From Flavobacterium sp. LHD-85 (GTDB lineage: Bacteria; Bacteroidota; Bacteroidia; Flavobacteriales; Flavobacteriaceae), in the NCBI RefSeq assembly GCF_030929595.1, contig NZ_JAVFVR010000001.1:1178001-1242000 (forward strand): a stretch of 64,000 bases of DNA, in the 5' to 3' direction. The translations under genes were made by a program, and so were the position numbers. This document shows, in pieces, positions 26,790-34,916 of the stretch. The notes under the pieces were generated by a model, which was not told where the DNA came from, did no database searches, and saw only the letters and a program-made list of their open reading frames with translations. Numbering within the stretch: position 1 is the stretch's first letter; each line of letters opens with the position of its first letter.

Positions 26790-27806
26790 TTATTCTAAAA
26801 CAGCGTAATCTCCAATGCTGATGCTTTTAAATTTACCATCGTAACTTACATGATTTCCAATCATTGCATTATCTAAAGCAGCGTTTTTAATTTGAGAATA
26901 AGTCTGAATCAAACTGTTTTTGATTGTACTGTCTGTTACATGACAACCATTTCCAAGCGAAACATTTGGGCCGATTGTAGTGTTTTTCAAAACAACATTT
27001 TCTCCAATATAACAAGGAGGAATAATAGTTGAATTTTCTAAAGTTACTCCATAATCTACTAAATGTTCTCCGTCATTGTGTAGAAAACCTAACATTCTTG
27101 TATTGGTTTCAACCGTAACATCTTTATTACCGCAGTCCATCCACTCGTCTACACTTCCAGTTTTGAAAACTTTTCCGTTTGCCATCATCGCTTTTATACC
27201 ATCATTAATCTGGTATTCTCCGCCATTCTGAATATTATTATCCAAAACATTCTGAAGTTCATTTCTTAAAATTCCAACTTCTTTAAAATAATAAATTCCG
27301 ATAACGGCTAAATCGCTAACAAACTCTTTTGGTTTCTCAACCAATTCTATAATTTCATTATTTTGGTTTAGTTTTACCACACCAAAAGCTTCTGGTTGCT
27401 CTACTTGTTTTACCCAGATTACAGCATCTGCTTCTGGATCTAATTCGAAATCTGCTCTAATTAAAGTATCTGCGTAAGCAATTACAGCTGGTCCAGAAAG
27501 AGATTCTTTAGCACACATAATAGCATGCCCTGTTCCTAGCGGCTGATCTTGACGATAAATTGAGGCTTTTGCTCCTAATCCTTTTGCCAAATCTTCTAAA
27601 CTTGCTACAACATCATCTCCAAAAAAGGCTTCATCTCCTAAAATAAAAGCAACTTCTTCAATTGGTTCTTTTAATATTTTGGCAATATCTTCAACTAAAC
27701 GGTGTACAATCGATTTTCCGGCAACTGGAATTAACGGTTTAGGAACCGTTAATGTATGTGGCCTCAATCTTGATCCGCGGCCTGCCATTGGCACAATTAT
27801 TTTCAT
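26790..27806 (-). CDS. Sugar-phosphate nucleotidyltransferase
   Basis: A 338-residue NDP-sugar pyrophosphorylase. The N-terminal Rossmann-like domain begins with KIIVPMAGRGSRLRPHTLTVPKPLIPVAGK, containing the GxGxRxxPxTxxxPKPxxP signature. The C-terminus (about 245-335) has hexapeptide left-handed beta-helix repeats (CYIGENVVLKNTTIGPNVSLG). It would join a sugar 1-phosphate and an NTP to give an NDP-sugar for glycan synthesis. Substrate is not determined; glucose-1-phosphate type enzymes are closest in look. The flippase-like gene at 28332 lies just upstream in the same direction. Confidence 0.87.
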   Translation of the reverse strand: MKIIVPMAGRGSRLRPHTLTVPKPLIPVAGKSIVHRLVEDIAKILKEPIEEVAFILGDEAFFGDDVVASLEDLAKGLGAKASIYRQDQPLGTGHAIMCAKESLSGPAVIAYADTLIRADFELDPEADAVIWVKQVEQPEAFGVVKLNQNNEIIELVEKPKEFVSDLAVIGIYYFKEVGILRNELQNVLDNNIQNGGEYQINDGIKAMMANGKVFKTGSVDEWMDCGNKDVTVETNTRMLGFLHNDGEHLVDYGVTLENSTIIPPCYIGENVVLKNTTIGPNVSLGNGCHVTDSTIKNSLIQTYSQIKNAALDNAMIGNHVSYDGKFKSISIGDYAVLE

Positions 27807-27869
27807 TCTTTATTTGATTTTATGGGAAGATCTCTCAAGATCTTCATTGGGTTTGGTCTTTCTTTTTTA

Positions 27870-28304
27870 TTATTTCACGCCAGTGCTTCCAAAGCCTCCT
27901 TCACCTCTGGATGTTTCAGAAAGTGTTTCAACTTCTATCCACTCAGCTCTTTCGTGTTTTGCAATAATCAGCTGTGCAATTCGTTCTCCATTTTCGATTA
28001 CAAAATCATCATTAGATAAATTTACTAAAATTACTCCGATTTCTCCTCTGTAATCTGCATCAACAGTTCCTGGCGAATTTAAAACAGTCACTCCTTTTTT
28101 TGCAGCCAGACCGCTTCTTGGTCTTACTTGTGCTTCATAACCAATTGGTAACTCAATAAAAAGTCCTGTTTTTACAATTGTTCTTTCTAAAGGTTTTAAC
28201 GTAATAGGTTCGATAATATTGGCACGCAAATCCATTCCAGCAGAAGCAATCGTTTCGTAATTTGGTAAATCGTGCTGTGATTTATTGATAATTTGAATTT
28301 TCAT
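27870..28304 (-). CDS. dut: Deoxyuridine 5'-triphosphate nucleotidohydrolase
   Basis: A 144-residue trimeric dUTPase with all five motifs: [39 protein letters not shown] and the glycine-rich [10 protein letters not shown] tail. It hydrolyses dUTP to dUMP, keeping uracil out of DNA and supplying thymidylate synthesis. It sits within an operon-like row between the sugar nucleotidyltransferase and the flippase-like gene, an order often kept in flavobacteria. Confidence 0.96.
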   Translation of the reverse strand: MKIQIINKSQHDLPNYETIASAGMDLRANIIEPITLKPLERTIVKTGLFIELPIGYEAQVRPRSGLAAKKGVTVLNSPGTVDADYRGEIGVILVNLSNDDFVIENGERIAQLIIAKHERAEWIEVETLSETSRGEGGFGSTGVK

Positions 28305-28331
28305 TTTTGAATATAATTTTCTTAAAACGTC

Positions 28332-29789
28332 TTATTTTTTCATTATTCCTTTAATGGTATCTTTTTCAAAATGGTAAACCATATACATAAAGATTAAAAG
28401 AAGTGGAATTCCAACATAATATTTTTCTCTAAATCCGTAAAAAGAAATAATTGAAAACAATATGGAAACCCCTAAATAAGCACCAATCTTGTTCATATCA
28501 TAAGGAATTGGATAATATTTATTCCCCAAAACATAAGAAATAAGCATCATACTTCCGTAGGCTGAAATGGTTGCAATTGCAGAACCATAATAACTATACT
28601 TCGGAATTAAAAGATAATTTAAAATTAAGGTTACAATCGCACCAACAATAGAAATGTAAGCCCCGATTTTTGTTTTATCAGTAAGTTTATACCAAACTGA
28701 TAAATTATTGTAAATGCCTAGAAAGAAATTCGCTAAAATAATAAGCGGTACAACTTTCATTGCTTCCCAATACGATTTGTTGTCTAATAACAGGTATTTT
28801 AAAACATCTGCAAAAACAATTACACCTAATAAAATCAATGATCCTAAAATCACAAAATATTTGGTGATAACGGCATAAGTCTGTGGAGCATTTTCATTTT
28901 TAGCATGACTAAAAAAGAAAGGTTCAATTCCTAATCTGAAAGCTGTAGCAAAAAGAACCATAAATAATCCTAATTTGTAACAAGCAGAATACGCACCAAC
29001 TTCAGATTTTGCTAAGTTTTCAGGAAGCAAATAGCCTAATAGAATTTTATCGAAATGTTCATTTACAGCAAAAGCCAATCCGGCAACCAAAATAGGAAGT
29101 CCGTATTTCATCATTTTTTTCCAAAGTACAGGATCAAACTTTCGCCCAAGCGAAAGATAATTAGGAGAAAGCACAATAAATGTTGCTAAACTTGCTAGAA
29201 GGTTTGCAATGAAAATATAAGCAATCTGGAAATTTTGCACATACAAATTATCCCAAACAGAATTCGGGTTTGCCTCTGCCAATTTTGGAAGATAAATCAA
29301 GAAGAATATATTCAGCAATAAGTTTATTACAACATTTCCAATCTTAATCGCCGCATAAACCATTGGTCGTTGATTGGCTCTAAGTTTTGAAAACGGAATT
29401 AAGACCAGTGCGTCTAAAACTAAAATCCAAATAGTATAGGTAATATACTGAACATCTACTTCGGCTAAGTTTGCCAATGTGTTTCTAAAAATCAATCCAG
29501 CGAAAAGAAAAATTATCGACGTCCAAAATATTGAAATAGTAGATGTTGCGATTACATTTTTCTTATCCTCTTCGGCACTATAAAATCTAAAAAATGCAGT
29601 TTCCATTCCGTATGAAAGAACCACATTAAAGAAAACCATCCAAGACAATACGATCGAAACTTCGCCATACTCTGCTGTAGGCAAAATTCCTGTATACAAT
29701 CTCACTAATAAAAAACTCAGCATTCTTGGTAAAACTGTAGCCAGTCCGTAAATTGCCGTTTGCTTGAATAGATTTTTATATAATCCCAA
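28332..29789 (-). CDS. Polysaccharide biosynthesis (flippase-like) membrane protein
   Basis: A 485-residue integral membrane protein with about 14 hydrophobic segments and the N-terminal pattern of Wzx/MviN-superfamily exporters (QTAIYGLATVLPRMLSFLLV). It probably flips lipid-linked glycans. The start is read as TTG at 29787-29789, because an in-frame TAG occurs four codons upstream and no ATG precedes the conserved helix. It heads the minus-strand row flippase-dut-nucleotidyltransferase-TPR-DUF4292-EnvC. Confidence 0.85.
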   Translation of the reverse strand: MGLYKNLFKQTAIYGLATVLPRMLSFLLVRLYTGILPTAEYGEVSIVLSWMVFFNVVLSYGMETAFFRFYSAEEDKKNVIATSTISIFWTSIIFLFAGLIFRNTLANLAEVDVQYITYTIWILVLDALVLIPFSKLRANQRPMVYAAIKIGNVVINLLLNIFFLIYLPKLAEANPNSVWDNLYVQNFQIAYIFIANLLASLATFIVLSPNYLSLGRKFDPVLWKKMMKYGLPILVAGLAFAVNEHFDKILLGYLLPENLAKSEVGAYSACYKLGLFMVLFATAFRLGIEPFFFSHAKNENAPQTYAVITKYFVILGSLILLGVIVFADVLKYLLLDNKSYWEAMKVVPLIILANFFLGIYNNLSVWYKLTDKTKIGAYISIVGAIVTLILNYLLIPKYSYYGSAIATISAYGSMMLISYVLGNKYYPIPYDMNKIGAYLGVSILFSIISFYGFREKYYVGIPLLLIFMYMVYHFEKDTIKGIMKK

Positions 29790-29884
29790 AATATAATTCT
29801 AATAATGTTTGTAAGACAAAAATAACCATTTCTTTTGTTTAATGGTGCTTTTGTTGATGCAATAAAGAAAACTTCTAACTGTTT

Positions 29885-30331
29885 TTAAACCGTTAATTTC
29901 TTTTCGTCCAAAATTTTTACAAAATGAAATCCTTTTGGTGCATAACCCTGATTATAATAAAATCTATGGGCTCCAAAATTTCCTGTAAACGCATCCAAAA
30001 CGATACTACTGCAATTCAACTCTATTGCTTTTTTCTCTACATATTCCGTAAGCATTTTTCCAATTCCTTTGGATCTGTATTCAGGATTTACAACAAAATT
30101 ATCTATCTCCAGATATTTTCCTGTCCAAAGTTTTGTTGCCGACCAACATCCCGTTAGACCAAGACAAGCCTCTCCTTCAAATACCGCAATTTGAATATAA
30201 TTATGAGAAAGCATTTCAAAGAGAAATCCGTGATACTTCTCTAGGGATATATTTGGATATAAAAATCGAATCGTATTTATTTGAGCTGTCATATCTTCAA
30301 TGGTCGTGAGCTCTCTTATTTGTAAAGTCAT
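29885..30331 (-). CDS. GNAT-family N-acetyltransferase
   Basis: A 148-residue acetyltransferase. The acetyl-CoA pyrophosphate loop is in VVNPEYRSKGIGKMLTEYVEKKA, and the C-terminal NFGAHRFYYNQGYAPKGFHFVK is typical of GNAT motif B. I start at ATG 30331 (TLQIRELTTIED follows); a longer frame to 30415 adds a non-homologous hydrophobic leader and would include the promoter seen at 30352-30381. Substrate unknown; homologues acetylate small amines or protein N-termini. Confidence 0.85.
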   Translation of the reverse strand: MTLQIRELTTIEDMTAQINTIRFLYPNISLEKYHGFLFEMLSHNYIQIAVFEGEACLGLTGCWSATKLWTGKYLEIDNFVVNPEYRSKGIGKMLTEYVEKKAIELNCSSIVLDAFTGNFGAHRFYYNQGYAPKGFHFVKILDEKKLTV

Positions 30332-30551
30332 GTTATAAACGAAATAGAATTCAAAAATACTTAAAATATAAGGCAAGCCAAGATGAATTAAACTTTGAAA
30401 AATAAATTTTAACAAAAAAAGAAGAATTATTGTACAAAGTAATCTTAAAATACTTATCTTTAACTAATTATAACACGTTTTTTTAACAGAACATGTGAAA
30501 TATATAAAATTTAGTTAAAAATTATGTAACATTTTTTTTACAGTCTTTGAT
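30332..30551. other. AT-rich spacer upstream of the RNA array
   Basis: No gene is seen here. It holds the GNAT promoter near its left end and A/T-rich sequence including a T8 run at about 30532-30539, just before the candidate promoter of the hairpin array. Confidence 0.5.
30352..30381 (-). promoter_or_regulatory. Promoter for the GNAT gene
   Basis: On the minus strand TTG (30379-30381) and TATTTTTG (30352-30359) are separated by 19 bases, matching the Bacteroidota consensus. The transcript would start about 14 bases before the ATG at 30331, which supports that start. Confidence 0.65.
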
Positions 30552-30559
30552 TAAATTTG
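30552..30559 (+). promoter_or_regulatory. Candidate -7 box for the hairpin-array RNA
   Basis: TAAATTTG fits TAnnTTTG. A transcript starting about seven bases later would begin at the first stem-loop of the array. No clear TTG lies at the expected -33 position; a T run is there instead, so the promoter is tentative. Confidence 0.45.
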
Positions 30560-30563
30560 TTTC

Positions 30564-30910
30564 AAAGGGAATGAGAAAGCTAGATACAACCCTTTTAAAA
30601 AAAGAAGCACTGGGACTAATAAAGCTTGTTTGTTCCCATAAAAGACAAAGCACAAGGGATTGATTCAGCTGTAATGTAACCCTAATAAAAACAGAGCACT
30701 GGGACTAATAAAGCTTGTTTGTTCCCATAAAAGACAAAGCACAAGGGATTGATTCTGCTGTATTGTAACCCTTAAAAAAACAGAGCATTGGGATTAATAA
30801 AGCTAGTTTGTTCCCATGAAAGACAAAGCACACAGAGTTATCTGTCTATTTTTATAAAATGGTAGTGATTCTCAACTTAACTGTAATTTGAGAATCACCA
30901 TTTTATAAAA
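30564..30910 (+). ncRNA. Tandem stem-loop array, candidate structured non-coding RNA
   Basis: Six stem-loops lie in tandem at 30564-30595, 30611-30638, 30655-30683, 30700-30727, 30744-30772 and 30789-30816. Two types alternate: A (AGGGATTGATTC...GTAACCCT) and B (TGGGACTAATAAAGC...GTTCCCA). The A+B unit repeats with an exact 89-base period (units start at 30607, 30696 and 30785). A and B are themselves diverged copies, sharing GCAC-GGGA-T-AT-AGCT-GT-CCC. Stop codons in the repeats rule out a useful ORF. A TAAATTTG box precedes the array and a long hairpin ends it. Strand choice follows those signals. Function is unknown; it may be a regulatory RNA or a repeat of another kind. Confidence 0.65.
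30853..30907 (+). terminator. Strong hairpin at the end of the array
   Basis: The left arm 30853-30875 pairs with 30888-30907 over 20 base pairs with a short bulge, around a 12-base loop. T-rich sequence follows. It is the likely 3' end of the array RNA. Confidence 0.7.
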
Positions 30911-30945
30911 ATATTTTTAAAAAAGAATAAAACTTCCAATAAAAA

Positions 30946-30970
30946 GAAAAGCCAGCGTTAGCTGGCTTTC
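30946..30970 (-). terminator. Terminator of the ATP synthase operon
   Basis: GAAAGCCAGC and its complement form a stem with a four-base loop. On the minus strand it is followed by TTTTCTTTTT. It lies 22 bases after the atpG stop. Confidence 0.85.
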
Positions 30971-30991
30971 TTTTGTTTATTATAGAATAGA

Positions 30992-31852
30992 TTATCCATT
31001 CAAAGCTTCTGCTCCACCAACAATTTCCAAAATCTCACTTGTAATTGCAGCCTGACGAGCTTTGTTATAAGTTAATTTCAATTGGTTTCTTAAAGCAGTT
31101 GCGTTATCTGTTGCTTTGTGCATTGCTGTCATACGCGCTCCATGCTCAGAAGCAAATGAATCACGAATACCTTTGTACAATTGTGTTTTTAAAGACTTCG
31201 GAATTAAAGCCAATACGATTTCTTCTTTTCCTGGCTCAAAAATGTAATCTCCAGAAACTGCAGCTGCATCGGTATTAATAGGCGCTAACGGTAAAAACTG
31301 CTCTACTTGAACAATTTGAGTCGCAGCGTTTTTAAACTGATTGTAAACTAACTCAATTCTGTCGTATTCTCCAGTTAAAAACTTTTGTGTTAAATCATCT
31401 GCAATTCCAGCAACATTTTCAAATGTCAAATTATCAAAAATTGCATTATGATGACCGTGGATTTTATGCGTTTTAATTAAAGCATCTCCACCTTTTTTAC
31501 CAATGGCAAAAACGTCAACTTGCTTTCCAGCATAAAAATCAGTACGATTCTTAATCTCTTTAATAATATTTGAATTGAAAGCACCACATAAACCTCTGTT
31601 TGAAGTTACAGCAACTAACAATACTTTTTTTACTTCACGTTGTGTAGTGTAATCTCCTCCTATTTCACCTTCTAGTGTAGCAGAAAGATCTTGCAATAAC
31701 TCCGTTAATTTCTCGGCATAAGGACGCATTGCAGTGATTGCATCTTGTGCTTTCTTCAGCTTTGCAGCAGAAACCATTTTCATAGCCGATGTAATCTGCA
31801 TCGTCGATGAAACGGAAGTAATTCTATTACGGATTTCCTTTAAATTTGCCAT
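30992..31852 (-). CDS. atpG: F0F1 ATP synthase subunit gamma
   Basis: A 286-residue gamma subunit, the central rotor shaft that couples the c ring to the F1 head. Both terminal helices are intact: ANLKEIRNRITSVSSTMQIT at the N-terminus and TLTYNKARQAAITSEILEIVGGA-like sequence at the C-terminus. The NRGLCGAFNSN motif is present. It is the last gene of the cluster, 88 bases after atpA, and a terminator follows, so beta (atpD) and epsilon (atpC) are encoded elsewhere. Confidence 0.97.
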   Translation of the reverse strand: MANLKEIRNRITSVSSTMQITSAMKMVSAAKLKKAQDAITAMRPYAEKLTELLQDLSATLEGEIGGDYTTQREVKKVLLVAVTSNRGLCGAFNSNIIKEIKNRTDFYAGKQVDVFAIGKKGGDALIKTHKIHGHHNAIFDNLTFENVAGIADDLTQKFLTGEYDRIELVYNQFKNAATQIVQVEQFLPLAPINTDAAAVSGDYIFEPGKEEIVLALIPKSLKTQLYKGIRDSFASEHGARMTAMHKATDNATALRNQLKLTYNKARQAAITSEILEIVGGAEALNG

Positions 31853-31940
31853 CTATTAATTAGAAAATGTGACAATTTTAAAATTAGATAATTAGAAAAA
31901 TGCTTACCATTCTCTAATTATCTAATTTACAATTATCTTA

Positions 31941-33518
31941 TTAGTTATATTTTGCTGAAACTTCTTTTGCTGCTTTTTCGATAACATCTGTAATTGCGTC
32001 ATCTAATTTACCAGCTTTCAAAGCATTAAGTGTATCTTTATGTTTGCTGTTTAAGTAAGCTAAGAAATCTGCTTCAAATTCTTTTACTTTATTTACAGGA
32101 ACATTTTTTAATAAGTTTTTAGAACCAGCATAGATAATAGCTACCTGGTTTTCAACTGTATAAGGATCATTTAAACCTTGTTTCAAGATCTCAACGTTTC
32201 TTTTTCCTTTTTCAATTACGTTTAAAGTAACAGAATCTAAGTCAGAACCAAATTTAGCGAAAGCTTCTAATTCACGGAATTGAGCTTGGTCTAATTTTAA
32301 AGTTCCAGAAACTTTCTTCATTGATTTAATTTGAGCATTACCTCCAACACGAGATACAGAGATACCTACGTTAATTGCAGGACGAACCCCAGAGTTGAAC
32401 AAATCCCCATCAAGGAAAATCTGACCATCTGTAATAGAGATTACGTTTGTTGGGATATATGCAGAAACGTCACCAGCTTGAGTTTCGATAATTGGTAATG
32501 CAGTTAATGAACCACCACCTTTTACGATAGATTTGATAGAATCTGGTAAATCGTTCATGTTTTTAGCAATACCATCATCAGCGATTACTTTACAAGCACG
32601 CTCTAATAAACGAGAGTGTAAGTAGAAAACGTCTCCAGGATAAGCCTCACGTCCCGGTGGTCTTCTTAATAAAAGAGAAACCTCACGGTAAGCAACAGCT
32701 TGTTTAGATAAATCATCATAAACGATAAGAGCTGGACGACCAGAATCTCTGAAGTATTCTCCAATTGCAGCACCAGCGAATGGAGCATAAACTTGCATTG
32801 GAGCTGGATCAGAAGCGTTAGCAGCAACGATAACTGTATAAGCCATTGCTCCTTTTTCTTCTAACATTTTTGCAATTCCTGCTACAGTTGAAGCTTTTTG
32901 TCCAATTGCAACATATATACAGAATACAGGTTTTCCTGCATCGTAAAATTCTTTTTGGTTTAAGATTGTGTCGATACAAACAGTTGATTTACCTGTTTGA
33001 CGGTCACCAATAACAAGCTCACGTTGTCCACGACCAACTGGGATCATAGCATCAACAGCTTTTACACCTGTTTGCAATGGCTCAGTTACTGGCTGACGGA
33101 AGATAACACCAGGTGCTTTTCTTTCTAAAGGCATTTCGTATAAGTCACCACCGATTGGTCCTTTTCCATCAATTGGAAAACCAAGAGTGTTAACAACACG
33201 TCCTACCATTTGCTCACCAACTTTAAGAGAAGCAATACGTTGAGTTCTTTTTGCTGTAGATCCTTCTTTAATACCAGTTGATGGTCCTAATAATACAACC
33301 CCAACATTATCCTCCTCAAGATTTAATACGATACCTTCCATACCGTTATCAAATTCCACTAACTCTCCATATTGTACATTAGACAGCCCGTAAACACGAG
33401 CAATACCGTCTCCAACTTGAAGTACTGATCCTACTTCCTCTAGTGTAGCACCAGATTCAAAACCTTCTACTTGCTTTCTTAATATTGCTGAAATTTCAGC
33501 AGGTTTGATTTCCGCCAT
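31941..33518 (-). CDS. atpA: F0F1 ATP synthase subunit alpha
   Basis: A 525-residue alpha subunit with a Walker A motif ([11 protein letters not shown], about residue 170), [11 protein letters not shown] for Walker B and the [14 protein letters not shown] signature near residue 375. Alpha subunits form the hexameric F1 head with beta and hold non-catalytic nucleotide sites. The length is normal. It is 37 bases downstream of atpH and belongs to the atpB-E-F-H-A-G operon. Confidence 0.98.
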   Translation of the reverse strand: MAEIKPAEISAILRKQVEGFESGATLEEVGSVLQVGDGIARVYGLSNVQYGELVEFDNGMEGIVLNLEEDNVGVVLLGPSTGIKEGSTAKRTQRIASLKVGEQMVGRVVNTLGFPIDGKGPIGGDLYEMPLERKAPGVIFRQPVTEPLQTGVKAVDAMIPVGRGQRELVIGDRQTGKSTVCIDTILNQKEFYDAGKPVFCIYVAIGQKASTVAGIAKMLEEKGAMAYTVIVAANASDPAPMQVYAPFAGAAIGEYFRDSGRPALIVYDDLSKQAVAYREVSLLLRRPPGREAYPGDVFYLHSRLLERACKVIADDGIAKNMNDLPDSIKSIVKGGGSLTALPIIETQAGDVSAYIPTNVISITDGQIFLDGDLFNSGVRPAINVGISVSRVGGNAQIKSMKKVSGTLKLDQAQFRELEAFAKFGSDLDSVTLNVIEKGKRNVEILKQGLNDPYTVENQVAIIYAGSKNLLKNVPVNKVKEFEADFLAYLNSKHKDTLNALKAGKLDDAITDVIEKAAKEVSAKYN

Positions 33519-33555
33519 CTTAATTTATAATTTAGACACTTTTTGTGTTATAAAA

Positions 33556-34089
33556 CTAATTACTTAACTCTCTTTTTAATACTTGTAATCTGTTAGCAAC
33601 TGAAGCGTTGTACTGATTATCTCCTATTCTCAAAATAAATCCACCAATAATTGAAGGATCTACTACATTTTCTATTGTAATCTTTTTATCTGATAAAGTT
33701 GCAACTTTTGCTAAAACTTTAGCTTCTAAAGCAGCATCCATTGGGATAGCTGTAGTAACTTTTGCTACTTCAACTCCATTGTTTTCATCAAATAATTTAT
33801 TGTATTCTAATGCAATTGCATCTAGAATTTCAAATCTTTTGTTTTCGAATAATAAACGGAACAAACCTTTAGTTACTCCATTTACATTTGCAAAAACTTC
33901 TAAAAGAGCACTTTCTTTAACTTCAACAGTAGTTGTTGGGTTTTGAATAAATGTGCTCAACTCTTGATTCGTCTCAATTGCATTTGCAATTGATTTCATA
34001 TCGTTATTGACAGCTTCGGCAACACCTTTAGAGTTTGCTAAGTCTAGAATTGCTTTTGCATAACGAATTGCTGCTCTTGTACTTGCCAT
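33556..34089 (-). CDS. atpH: F0F1 ATP synthase subunit delta
   Basis: A 177-residue OSCP/delta subunit that links the peripheral stalk to the top of F1. The N-terminus RAAIRYAKAILDLANSKG and the C-terminal GGFILRIGDNQYNASVANRL segment are characteristic. It starts four bases after the atpF stop, so translation is probably coupled. Confidence 0.96.
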   Translation of the reverse strand: MASTRAAIRYAKAILDLANSKGVAEAVNNDMKSIANAIETNQELSTFIQNPTTTVEVKESALLEVFANVNGVTKGLFRLLFENKRFEILDAIALEYNKLFDENNGVEVAKVTTAIPMDAALEAKVLAKVATLSDKKITIENVVDPSIIGGFILRIGDNQYNASVANRLQVLKRELSN

Positions 34090-34093
34090 AATC

Positions 34094-34594
34094 TTAGTTT
34101 AACTTTACGTCACCTAATAATTTCTCTACTAATTTAGTTTGAGATTCTTTATTAGATAATTCTTCTTTCAATAATTTTTCAGCAATACTCAAAGATAGAG
34201 TTGAAACTTGAGATTTCAATTCTGCCATTGCAGCATTCTTTTCGCTTTCGATAGCTGCTTTAGCTTGATCAATCATTTTTTGACCTGCTTCTTGCGCTTC
34301 GTTTTTAGAATCAGCAATCATTTTCTCTTTCATTTCGCGAGCTTCTTTTAACATCGCGTCACGTTCAGCACGAGCTTCATTCAAAATTCTTTGATTGTCA
34401 GCTTGTAAGTTTTCCATTTCTCTCTTTGCGTTTTCAGCAGAAAGCAATGCATTTTTAATACCTTCTTCTCTAGCAGTAATAGATTCCATAATTGGTTTCC
34501 AAGCAAATTTTACTAAAAGTAAAATCAAAACTACCAAGATTAAAGCTTGCCAGAAGAATAATCCGAATGAAAAATCGTTAATTAACTTATCCAT
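34094..34594 (-). CDS. atpF: F0F1 ATP synthase subunit b
   Basis: A 166-residue b subunit of the peripheral stalk: a single N-terminal membrane helix (about residues 9-28) followed by a long Ala/Glu/Lys-rich coiled coil (AKREMENLQADNQRILNEAR). It dimerises and contacts delta. The gap to atpE upstream is about 90 bases and AT-rich. Confidence 0.96.
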   Translation of the reverse strand: MDKLINDFSFGLFFWQALILVVLILLLVKFAWKPIMESITAREEGIKNALLSAENAKREMENLQADNQRILNEARAERDAMLKEAREMKEKMIADSKNEAQEAGQKMIDQAKAAIESEKNAAMAELKSQVSTLSLSIAEKLLKEELSNKESQTKLVEKLLGDVKLN

Positions 34595-34684
34595 TTTATA
34601 TAACTATATTAAATATTTAATTTCTTTTTTAAAAGTAACAACATCTTTAACCAACCGTTAAAGATGCTGTTATTTCTCTCTTTA

Positions 34685-34882
34685 TTATTTTCCTAAGATT
34701 AAAGCAGCAAATGCTAAACCTTCTAATAAAGCCGCGATAATAATCATCGCAGTTTGAATTTTACCAGCAGCTTCTGGCTGACGAGCAATAGCGTCCATAG
34801 CAGATCCACCGATTTTACCTAAACCTAAACCTGCACCGATTACTACTAAACCAGCACCTACTAAAGTTGGAATTGTTCCCAT
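34685..34882 (-). CDS. atpE: F0F1 ATP synthase subunit c
   Basis: A 65-residue proteolipid of the rotor ring with two membrane helices joined by the polar loop ARQPEAAGKIQ. The ion-binding Glu is in ALLEGLAFAAL of helix 2. The Gln and Thr/Ser ligands typical of sodium-type c subunits are not evident, so proton coupling is more likely. The spacing of 34 bases to atpB fits one operon. Confidence 0.96.
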   Translation of the reverse strand: MGTIPTLVGAGLVVIGAGLGLGKIGGSAMDAIARQPEAAGKIQTAMIIIAALLEGLAFAALILGK

Positions 34883-34916
34883 AACTATTTATATATATAA
34901 AATTAAACTTCTAAAA

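Noticed and set aside
30564-30816. CRISPR array
   Set aside because: The period is regular, but the whole unit repeats, including what would be spacers, and each unit is a stem-loop. No cas gene is near.
30564-30910. tmRNA, RNase P RNA or 6S RNA
   Set aside because: I looked for the tRNA-like ends and tag frame of tmRNA, the GAGGAAAGTC-type core of RNase P RNA and a single long bulged rod as in 6S RNA. None is present.
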